Below are positions 6,473-12,161 of a stretch of DNA of 12,161 nt, one piece after another; position 1 is the stretch's first letter, and each line of letters starts with the position of its first letter. Under the pieces are notes generated by a model, which did not search any database, was not told where the DNA came from, and saw nothing but the letters and a program-made list of their open reading frames with translations. Made by a program: the position numbers and the translations under genes. This DNA comes from Clostridiaceae bacterium. Lineage in GTDB: Bacteria; Bacillota; Clostridia; Acetivibrionales; DTU013. The stretch is from the NCBI GenBank assembly GCA_012799845.1, contig JAAZKL010000321.1, positions 1 through 12,161 of the forward strand, in the 5' to 3' direction.

Positions 6473-8605
6473 ATGGAAAACGCGAAATATATCCTGTGCT
6501 ATACAAGAGAGCCGCAGGATGACATGATCTATTCGAACAGGCTCGCGTTCAGCATGCACCTTGCATACAGCGAGGACGGAAAGGATTTCTCCGCGCTGAA
6601 CCACAACTCCGGCGTCCTGTTCGCCAGGGCAACGGAAAATGAAGATAAGACGCTCAACGCAAAAAGCCTCAAGTGCCCTTTCATCTTCAGCATGGAAGAC
6701 GGTCTATATGGTGTTGTAGCAGTCCGGACTGACGCGGAAGGCGAAAATGACATCGAAAGCAAAGGAAAGATCCTGTTCTTTACAACGGCAGATTTTCTGC
6801 AATATGACGAAATCGGTCTGATAGATCTGCATACAGACAACTACGTCCAGGATGTCGCATGTGTTTATGATCCTGCGGCAAAAAAGTACCTGGTATACTG
6901 GCGCGATGAACAGCAGAGGTGGTACAGGAACGAAACCGCCGACATGTTCTCCCTTGAAGGCTCAGAAACGAACATACACTGTGAGGGTATAGATATTCAG
7001 AGCGTAGGAGCGGGCAGTCAGGGTGCTGCAGTTCAGAGTGCTGGAAACGCCATTCAGGGTGCTGCAGTTCAGAGTGCTGGAAACGCCATTCAGGGTGCTG
7101 CAGTTCAGAGTGCTGGAAACGCCATTCAGGGTGCTGCAGTTCAGAGTACTGGAAACGCCATTCAGGGTGCTGCAGTTCAGAGTACGGGAAACGCCATTCG
7201 GGATGCCGCAGTTCAGAATACGGGAAACGCCATTTGGGATGCCGCAGTTCAGAGTGCCGGAAACGCCATTCAGGATGCCGCAGTTCAAGTTACCGGCGCC
7301 GAAGTTCAGGATGCACAAACCGCCATAAACGGTATCCGGGCTGACATAGAAGGAATTATACCCCGCAATATCCTCAAGGTGCCGGCGCATATTGGTACCA
7401 GGCTGAAACATAAGCTTACGACCCCTGTTAATATCCGCGTGGAAGTGCCGGATGAAATAGTGGCATCATCCCGGGATGAGCTGGACCGCGTTAAAGCCAG
7501 GGCAATATACAGCGACGGGACTGTCTCGGAGAAGGTCGTTGACTGGCATACCGGCGGTGTGAACTGGAACAGGCCGGGCTCATACCAGATCAGAGGAACG
7601 GTCTGCCAGGACCACTTTGAGTTCCCGATCGCAGTCAACCGGGCCGATCCATGCATAACGAAGTGGAATGGCAGGTATTATTTTATAGCCACCAACGATG
7701 CTGACGGCAACCATACGCTGTATATAAGGGAAGCGGATTCCATTCCCGGGCTTGTCGATGCGGAAGAGATCCTGCTGCTCGATTCCGATACATATCCGCA
7801 TGTGAAAGGGCTGCTCTGGGCTCCCGAGTTCCACGTGATAGAGGGAGACCTGTACATATTCCACGGAGCCTGTTCAGACGGATTCTACTATGAAGAGTCA
7901 CACCTGATGAAACTGAGAAAGGGCGGGAATCCTGCAAACAGAGAAGATTGGTCGGCCCCGCAGAGGATCCTCAGGAAAGACGGATCATACCTGTGTGAGG
8001 CAGGAAAGGAAATTTCCCTGGACATGACTGTTATCAGGCAGAACAATGTATACTATGCCGTATGGTCCCAGAGGCAGTTCATTCCTGTGGACACAGGCGC
8101 CTGGCTGTACATTGCAAGGCTGAACCGCGATGAGCCATGGAAGCTTGAAACCGATCCGGTGGTCATATCAAAACCCGACTACGGATGGGCAAATAACCAT
8201 GTGTTTGTGGATGAGGGACCATACGCGCTGATCACGGACAAAAAAATATTCCTGACTTTCGCAAGCGCACTGGTCGATGCGACTTATGTCATTGGACTGC
8301 TCACTGCAGAGCATGGATCGGATCTGCTCGACCCCAAAAGCTGGACAAAACAGAATTATCCTCTGCTGACCAGCAGGAGCGTACCGGGGGAATACGGACC
8401 CGGGCACAACTCATATGTTGTCGATGACAACGGGATCATCTGGAGCGCATACCATGCAAGGCCGGGTGTAGACGGCCCAAGGAGTTCCGGCATCCGCAGG
8501 GTGCATTTCGATATAGACGGATATCCCGTTCTCGACCTCACGGAAGATAAGGATCTGGATCCCAGGTTCAGGAGAGTATCCACAAGGCTGGTCGTAAAAG
8601 GCTGA
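6473..8605 (+). CDS. Glycoside hydrolase family 43-type enzyme (arabinosidase/xylosidase class) with a repeat linker
   Basis: The protein is 710 residues from ATG 6473, chosen because AAAAAAGGAG (6455-6464) sits 8 nt upstream; the earlier in-frame ATG at 6422 is in repeat DNA. The N-terminal part (about 1-165) looks like a half propeller, with LAYSEDGKDFSALNHNSGVL and AKSLKCPFIFSMEDGLYGVV. A linker of eight 12-residue repeats (QSAGNAIQGAAV, about 183-278) follows, then an Ig-like module (about 317-385, IYSDGT...WHTGGVNWNRPGSYQI). The catalytic five-bladed propeller comes last (about 387-705). The likely GH43 triad is present: general base D392 in ADPCI, pKa-tuning D517 in SLDMTV and general acid E581 in DEGP. 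WAPEF and GPGHNSYV also fit. It would invert and release arabinose or xylose residues, but the substrate is not decidable. There is no signal peptide, so it is probably cytoplasmic and acts on imported oligosaccharides. The sugar-importer operon follows. Confidence 0.85.
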   Translation: MENAKYILCYTREPQDDMIYSNRLAFSMHLAYSEDGKDFSALNHNSGVLFARATENEDKTLNAKSLKCPFIFSMEDGLYGVVAVRTDAEGENDIESKGKILFFTTADFLQYDEIGLIDLHTDNYVQDVACVYDPAAKKYLVYWRDEQQRWYRNETADMFSLEGSETNIHCEGIDIQSVGAGSQGAAVQSAGNAIQGAAVQSAGNAIQGAAVQSAGNAIQGAAVQSTGNAIQGAAVQSTGNAIRDAAVQNTGNAIWDAAVQSAGNAIQDAAVQVTGAEVQDAQTAINGIRADIEGIIPRNILKVPAHIGTRLKHKLTTPVNIRVEVPDEIVASSRDELDRVKARAIYSDGTVSEKVVDWHTGGVNWNRPGSYQIRGTVCQDHFEFPIAVNRADPCITKWNGRYYFIATNDADGNHTLYIREADSIPGLVDAEEILLLDSDTYPHVKGLLWAPEFHVIEGDLYIFHGACSDGFYYEESHLMKLRKGGNPANREDWSAPQRILRKDGSYLCEAGKEISLDMTVIRQNNVYYAVWSQRQFIPVDTGAWLYIARLNRDEPWKLETDPVVISKPDYGWANNHVFVDEGPYALITDKKIFLTFASALVDATYVIGLLTAEHGSDLLDPKSWTKQNYPLLTSRSVPGEYGPGHNSYVVDDNGIIWSAYHARPGVDGPRSSGIRRVHFDIDGYPVLDLTEDKDLDPRFRRVSTRLVVKG
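7019..7306 (+). repeat. 36-bp in-frame coding tandem repeat (8 copies)
   Basis: Eight head-to-tail 36-bp units encode QSAGNAIQGAAV-type dodecapeptides in the GH43 linker. Copies 1-3 are identical and copies 4-5 differ by one or two bases. Copies 6-8 diverge (QG becomes RD, WD and QD), and a ninth decaying partial copy follows. Because 36 is a multiple of three, copy number can change without a frameshift, and other frames stay open too; those shadow ORFs are not genes. Confidence 0.95.
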
Positions 8606-8646
8606 AGAAGCACAGGCATCACTGCTTCTGCCGGCTTTCCGTTTTT
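8606..8646 (+). terminator. Possible weak terminator after the GH43 gene
   Basis: AGAAGCA (8606-8612) and TGCTTCT (8623-8629) can form a 7-bp stem with a 10-nt loop directly after the stop codon. The T-run (8642-8646) begins 12 nt after the stem, which is farther than in a good intrinsic terminator. Confidence is therefore low. Confidence 0.3.
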
Positions 8647-8664
8647 CACTTATAAGCCTATCGC

Positions 8665-8940
8665 ATGCGGATGTGAAATATACCAGCTGCTTTCTGATGC
8701 GACATACGGCTATCGCTGGCGGACACGACGTACGCATGTAACATGCGGATGTGAAATATACCAGCTGCTTTCTGATGCGACATACGGCTATCGCTGGCGG
8801 ACACGACATACGCTGTAACATGCTGATGCGAAATGACCAACTGCTTTCTGATGCGATATACGCCTATCGCTGGCTGACACGACATACGCACGTAACATGC
8901 TGATGCGATATGCACCTGCTGCTTTCCGGCACCACATACG
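8665..8940. repeat. 77-78-bp tandem repeat (3 full copies plus a partial)
   Basis: Units start at 8665, 8743, 8820 and 8897. The core includes ACCAGCTGCTTTCTGATGCG and CTATCGCTGGCGGACACGAC. Copies 1 and 2 are almost identical, copy 3 has point changes and copy 4 is shortened and diverged. There are no unique spacers, so this is not a CRISPR array. Frames that stay open on the minus strand across it are repeat artefacts. Confidence 0.9.
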
Positions 8941-8960
8941 CCCGCTGCACAGTCAGCGGG
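8941..8960. other. Perfect 7-bp hairpin at the end of the 77-bp array
   Basis: CCCGCTG (8941-8947) and CAGCGGG (8954-8960) enclose a 6-nt loop. No T-run follows on either strand, so it is not a standard intrinsic terminator. It interrupts the fourth 77-bp repeat copy. Confidence 0.5.
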
Positions 8961-9010
8961 CAATATTCGTACTTCGGAGAATGTTCATCATTGGCAGAAG
9001 GCCTCCGTAT

Positions 9011-9046
9011 AGCCTTCATTGAAGCCTTCATTATAACCTTCACTGA
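9011..9046. repeat. 12-bp tandem repeat (3 copies) upstream of the importer promoter
   Basis: AGCCTTCATTGA, AGCCTTCATTAT and AACCTTCACTGA follow each other directly. The first copy can also pair with GAAGGC at 8997-9002 as a 6-bp stem. The rest of 8961-9095 shows no gene or clear motif. Confidence 0.6.
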
Positions 9047-9095
9047 GTTTCGGATAATGCTTGGATAATCTTTTCCATCAAAAAATTAAAATGCA

Positions 9096-9125
9096 TTGAC
9101 ACTCATATACATTAACTAGTATAAT
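9096..9125 (+). promoter_or_regulatory. Consensus sigma-A promoter of the sugar-importer operon
   Basis: TTGACA (9096-9101), an 18-bp spacer and TATAAT (9120-9125) match both consensus hexamers exactly. The predicted start is near 9132, about 86 nt before the first permease ATG. An operator-like palindrome begins at the start point. Confidence 0.85.
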
Positions 9126-9132
9126 AAATGTG

Positions 9133-9150
9133 TGGTAAAACGATTTACCA
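9133..9150 (+). promoter_or_regulatory. LacI-family operator overlapping the transcription start
   Basis: TGGTAAAACGATTTACCA is an 18-bp near-perfect palindrome centred on CG, with 8 of 9 half-site positions matching. A central CpG in an even palindrome of this size is the hallmark of LacI/GalR-family operators. Lying at about +1 to +19, it should block initiation until a sugar ligand releases the repressor. It could also be a CcpA (cre) type site, but the sequence departs from the usual cre consensus. The regulator gene is not in the window. Confidence 0.7.
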
Positions 9151-9217
9151 AAAACAACATTCCACGACAAGACAGCAGAGATTTATAAAAAAGCAGAATT
9201 CCAAGGGGGCTGTGCAG

Positions 9218-10138
9218 ATGAAGTTGTTGGAGAATAAAAGAAAGGTCAGATCTCTGCGCGAATTTCTTTACATCTTACCTTTCCTGGCTTTAGTGGCGAT
9301 CTTCGCATATTATCCTTTGTACGGATGGTTCTATGCATTCTTTGATTACAAACCGCCGTTTCCTCTGACCTGGGACAGGTTTGTCGGATTCAAATGGTTC
9401 CAGACGATGGTGTCGAATAAAGTCAGGATAGATCAGCTCCTTTCAGTATTGAGGAACACATTCGCCATAAGCGGCATAAGCCTGGCGTTCTCGTGGTTCC
9501 CGATGGTATTCGCGATATTCCTCAATGAAATCAAATGCACCAAGTTCAAAAAGTTCGTACAGACAGTTACGACGCTGCCAAACTTCATTAGTTGGGTCCT
9601 CGTGTATTCGATCGCATATTCGGTGTTCAGCAGCACAGGTGCCGTCAACACTATTGCAATGAGCCTGGGGCTGCTCGAGGAGCCGAAGATATTCCTTGCG
9701 TCATCCGACCATATATGGTTTAAGATGTGGCTCTGGCTGACCTGGAAGAATGCCGGGTGGGCGGCGATCATGTACATTGCGGCCATCGCCGGCATCGACG
9801 AGGAACTGATCACGGCGGCAAAGGTGGACGGGGCTTCCAGGATGAAGATCATATGGCACATAACGATCCCGAGCCTACTGCCGACCTATTTCGTGATAGT
9901 CATGCTGAACCTCGCGAATTTCCTCTCCAATGGATTCGAACAGTTTTACGTATTTCAGAACGCATTCAACAAGGAATATATCCAGGTGCTGGACCTGTAC
10001 GTATACAACCTGGCCATGGGCAGCGGAGGCTATTCACTGTCCGTTGCGGTCAGTATGTTCAAGAGCCTGGTCAGTGTCGTGCTGCTGTGCGTCACGAACG
10101 GGGTATCTAAACTTGTGAGAGGCCATGGATTCATCTGA
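9218..10138 (+). CDS. Carbohydrate ABC importer permease, LplB-type
   Basis: This is a 306-residue inner-membrane subunit of a CUT1-type ABC sugar importer, resembling the LplB/YteP group (COG4209 type). A first membrane helix lies at about 15-33 (YILPFLALVAIFAYYPLYG), and further hydrophobic spans are spread over the protein. The EAA coupling loop that docks onto the ATPase is at about 194-216 (DEELITAAKVDGASRMKIIWHITIPSL). The C-terminus ends KLVRGHGFI, typical of this group. The frame is open from 9128, but that ATG lies at the promoter and operator; AAGGGGG (9203-9209) fits ATG 9218. It is the first gene of the operon, 54 bp before its partner permease. No ATPase gene is linked, so a shared MsmX/UgpC-like ATPase is likely. 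The sugar is not identifiable; acidic pectin-derived or arabinoxylan oligosaccharides are plausible. Confidence 0.92.
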   Translation: MKLLENKRKVRSLREFLYILPFLALVAIFAYYPLYGWFYAFFDYKPPFPLTWDRFVGFKWFQTMVSNKVRIDQLLSVLRNTFAISGISLAFSWFPMVFAIFLNEIKCTKFKKFVQTVTTLPNFISWVLVYSIAYSVFSSTGAVNTIAMSLGLLEEPKIFLASSDHIWFKMWLWLTWKNAGWAAIMYIAAIAGIDEELITAAKVDGASRMKIIWHITIPSLLPTYFVIVMLNLANFLSNGFEQFYVFQNAFNKEYIQVLDLYVYNLAMGSGGYSLSVAVSMFKSLVSVVLLCVTNGVSKLVRGHGFI

Positions 10139-10192
10139 TATATCGGGACAGGAAAGACCGGTGGCCGGTTCATTGAGATGGGAGGATTGGAA

Positions 10193-11125
10193 ATGAGTGG
10201 CTCAAGGGAAAAAACGCCAAAACGTAAAATGCAGGTGAGTATAGGCGACAGGATCATCAGCTTCTTTACATATTTAGTATATTCGATATTTGCATTCGTT
10301 TGTGTTTATCCGTTCTATTATATATTAATCAACTCGATCAGCGCCAACAACCTCAGTGAAAGAGGAAAAGTGTTGTTCTGGCCGCTGGAGATTCATTTCA
10401 CCAACTATGTCAACGTGCTGAAGATCCCGACCCTGTTCGACGCCCTGAAAGTATCGGTAGCAAGGACTGTTGTCGGAACAGCGCTTACGGTCCTGTTCTC
10501 GGCTTTCCTGGGGTACATGTTCACAAGGGAAACACTGTGGGGCAGGAAATTCTGGTACAGTTTCGTAGTGGTCACCATGTATTTCAACGCCGGTATCATC
10601 CCGTGGTTTATCACCATGATGAACCTGAAACTGACGAACAACTTCTGGGGATATATATGGCCGGTAGTCGTACAGCCTTTCTATGTCGTGCTGTGCAAAA
10701 CATTCGTCGAGTCGACCCCGAAGGAATTGCAGGAGGCAGCCGAGATAGACGGCGCGGGAACGCTGACCATATTCTACAAGGTAATGCTGCCTGTTATCAA
10801 GCCGATCCTTGCGACGATCGCTATTTTCGCGGCTGTTGCCCAGTGGAACTCATTCCAGGATACACTGCTTCTGATGACGGACAGCAAGCTGGATACGCTG
10901 CAGTTCGTGCTGTACCAGTATATCAACCAGGCGAACTCTCTCAGAGGCCTGATAAACAATGCTTCGGGCACAATAGACATTGCCGCGAGCCTGGCAAAAG
11001 CACAGACAGCGACCTCGATACGAATGACCGTCACGATCATCGTCGTGACACCGATTATCCTGGTATATCCATTTTTCCAGAGATTCTTCGTAAAAGGCAT
11101 CATGATAGGGGCTGTAAAGGGATAG
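10193..11125 (+). CDS. Carbohydrate ABC importer permease, YtcP/LplC-type
   Basis: This 310-residue protein is the second membrane subunit, expected to form a heterodimer with the upstream permease (COG0395 group, YtcP/LplC-like). The basic N-terminus precedes a first helix at about 21-48 (IISFFTYLVYSIFAFVCVYPFYYILINSIS region). The EAA loop lies at about 174-204 (TPKELQEAAEIDGAGTLTIFYKVMLPVIKP). Near the end are LVYPFFQRFFVKGIMIGAVKG, a family signature. ATG 10193 is preferred over the in-frame ATG 10178 because GGGAGG (10180-10185) is correctly spaced upstream of the later codon and would overlap the earlier one. It lies 54 bp after the first permease and 64 bp before the lipoprotein gene, in one operon. 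Confidence 0.93.
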   Translation: MSGSREKTPKRKMQVSIGDRIISFFTYLVYSIFAFVCVYPFYYILINSISANNLSERGKVLFWPLEIHFTNYVNVLKIPTLFDALKVSVARTVVGTALTVLFSAFLGYMFTRETLWGRKFWYSFVVVTMYFNAGIIPWFITMMNLKLTNNFWGYIWPVVVQPFYVVLCKTFVESTPKELQEAAEIDGAGTLTIFYKVMLPVIKPILATIAIFAAVAQWNSFQDTLLLMTDSKLDTLQFVLYQYINQANSLRGLINNASGTIDIAASLAKAQTATSIRMTVTIIVVTPIILVYPFFQRFFVKGIMIGAVKG

Positions 11126-11132
11126 ACATCAG

Positions 11133-11152
11133 CAATGGGGCTTGCCTCATTG
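11133..11152 (+). other. Intercistronic hairpin between permease and lipoprotein genes
   Basis: CAATGGGG (11133-11140) and CCTCATTG (11145-11152) form an 8-bp stem with one G-T pair and a 4-nt loop, followed by only TTTG. It is too weak in T residues for full termination. It may attenuate read-through or protect mRNA ends, setting different levels of permease and binding protein. Confidence 0.5.
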
Positions 11153-11189
11153 TTTGATCATAGACTATTTTAAAGGGGAGGTTCCAATT

Positions 11190-12161
11190 ATGAAAAGGTT
11201 ACTGTCAATCCTGCTTGTGATCTGTCTTATCACGACTCTGGCGCTGACAGGATGTGGAGACACCACAAGCAAAGACCCCGGAACGGACAAAACATCGTCC
11301 ACGGGCGGGTCAACGTCTGGCGGTGATAGCACCGGAGGGGCAAGTACTGGCGGAACCAGGGAAATTTCTCATGATAAGGAGATCACCATTGACAACTACA
11401 ACGTGGCGGCAAATTATCATGGAGAACAGTCTGGCTGGTTCGGCAAACTCCTGAAGGACAAGTTCAACATCAAGCTCAACGTACTGGCGCCCCAGGTGGC
11501 AGGCGATGCGCTGTACCAGACCCGTATCAGTTCAGGTAATCTCGGTGACATCGTCATACTTGAAGGTCCTATCTTTGCAGATTGCGTGCAGAACGGACTG
11601 ATCAAGGATATCACCGGCGAGATCAAGAACTGGCCCAATCTCATGGAGTATATGGATCAGATCGATACTTACAACAAGAGTATTCCTGGAAATGATGCAG
11701 GGAAGATATTCGGTATACCCTGCCAGATGACCAATACATCTCCGACAGCATATTCCCAGGATGTCATCTACTCGAGCCCGCAGCTCCGCTGGGATCTGTA
11801 CCAGGCAATAGGAGCTCCCGAGATCAAGGATCTTGACGGACTTCTGGATGCACTTGCAGAGATACAGAGGGTCCATCCGACAAATGATGACGGTGAACCG
11901 GCATATGCAATGACCCTGTGGCCTGACTGGGACGGCGGCGACAACATGATGGGTATTGCAAACGTCGTTCAGCTCACAACATGGTACGGAGAGAAGATCA
12001 AGGAATCTGTTGTGCTGAGGCCCGACGGAACATGCTATAAGCTGACAGACAAGAACGGAACATACCGCAAGATGCTTAAATTCCTCTTTGATGCACAGCA
12101 GAGAGGCCTTGTGGATCCCGATTCAATGGATCAGGACTGGAACGCTGTTCATCCCAAGATA
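11190..12161 (+). CDS. Extracellular sugar-binding lipoprotein of the ABC importer (5' part)
   Basis: The frame is open from ATG 11190 to the last base, giving 324 residues of a longer protein, so the C-terminus is missing. GGGGAGG (11175-11181) lies 8 nt upstream. The N-terminus is a lipoprotein signal peptide: MKR, a hydrophobic core and the lipobox LTGC with Cys at residue 22. A Gly/Ser/Thr-rich spacer (about 23-62, with repeated STGG) tethers the domain to the membrane. The mature part resembles solute-binding proteins that accompany LplB/YtcP permeases (LipO/LplA-like), with EITIDNYN, SSGNLGDIVILEGP, FGIPCQMTNT and a Trp-rich WPDWDGGDNMMG segment. Acting outside the cell membrane, it captures an oligosaccharide and hands it to the two permeases. 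The ligand is unknown. It is the third gene of the operon. Confidence 0.9.
   Translation, partial: MKRLLSILLVICLITTLALTGCGDTTSKDPGTDKTSSTGGSTSGGDSTGGASTGGTREISHDKEITIDNYNVAANYHGEQSGWFGKLLKDKFNIKLNVLAPQVAGDALYQTRISSGNLGDIVILEGPIFADCVQNGLIKDITGEIKNWPNLMEYMDQIDTYNKSIPGNDAGKIFGIPCQMTNTSPTAYSQDVIYSSPQLRWDLYQAIGAPEIKDLDGLLDALAEIQRVHPTNDDGEPAYAMTLWPDWDGGDNMMGIANVVQLTTWYGEKIKESVVLRPDGTCYKLTDKNGTYRKMLKFLFDAQQRGLVDPDSMDQDWNAVHPKI

Noticed and set aside
5889..6604. Overlapping minus-strand frames rich in Phe, His, Cys and Ser
   Set aside because: They are translations of the heptamer and 15-bp arrays, which lack stop codons on that strand. There is no start signal, and the composition simply repeats the array.
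6962..7411. Frames on both strands through the 36-bp repeat
   Set aside because: A 36-bp period keeps any stop-free frame open. The GH43 frame is the one supported by a ribosome site and domains on both sides.
8665..8940. Possible CRISPR array
   Set aside because: Whole 77-bp units are repeated with gradual divergence. There is no short constant repeat alternating with unique spacers and no cas gene nearby.
9128..9217. Upstream extension of the first permease to ATG 9128
   Set aside because: That codon lies within a few bases of the -10 box and upstream of the predicted RNA start near 9132. ATG 9218 has a proper ribosome site and begins a typical permease N-terminus.

Overview
The window looks like a chromosomal segment of a low-to-moderate-GC Firmicute, most likely a member of the Clostridia. 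This rests on protein resemblance judged by eye: the topoisomerase A C-terminus, the YclM-type aspartate kinase and UvrB all read like Bacillus/Clostridia versions. The Shine-Dalgarno sites are strong GGAGG types, and the sigma-A promoters match consensus well. The carbohydrate genes (an LplB/YtcP-type ABC importer, its lipoprotein and a GH43 enzyme) fit a plant-glycan-degrading anaerobe. No species can be named from the sequence alone.

Layout. Positions 1-573 hold the end of a gyrase/topoisomerase IV A subunit. Positions 1198-1938 encode a TVP38/DedA-like membrane protein. An aspartate kinase follows on the minus strand (2249-3598). Its promoter is divergent from a second promoter that points toward uvrB (4035-6026). 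A 165-bp MITE/REP-like element with perfect 20-bp terminal inverted repeats, plus further solo copies of its end sequence, sits between that promoter and uvrB. Next comes a GH43-type glycoside hydrolase (6473-8605) without a signal peptide, whose interdomain linker consists of 36-bp coding tandem repeats. The last part is a sugar-importer operon: a near-consensus promoter with a LacI-family operator over the start point, two permeases (9218-10138 and 10193-11125) and a lipoprotein substrate-binding protein cut by the window end (11190-12161).

How the genes work together. The importer probably brings an oligosaccharide into the cell, with an ATPase encoded elsewhere. The upstream GH43 enzyme, apparently cytoplasmic, may trim the imported sugar. 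The operator predicts induction by a sugar through a LacI-family repressor that is not in the window. The other genes (topoisomerase, TVP38, aspartate kinase, uvrB) are housekeeping genes with no evident functional link.

The most unusual aspect is the spacer DNA. Almost every intergenic gap carries its own unrelated tandem repeat family: units of 9, 39, about 10, 5, 11, 15, 7, 77 and 12 bp, plus the 36-bp coding array. I see no complete new defence or mobile system. The best candidates for something undescribed are this repeat landscape and the palindromic element that separates the uvrB promoter from uvrB.
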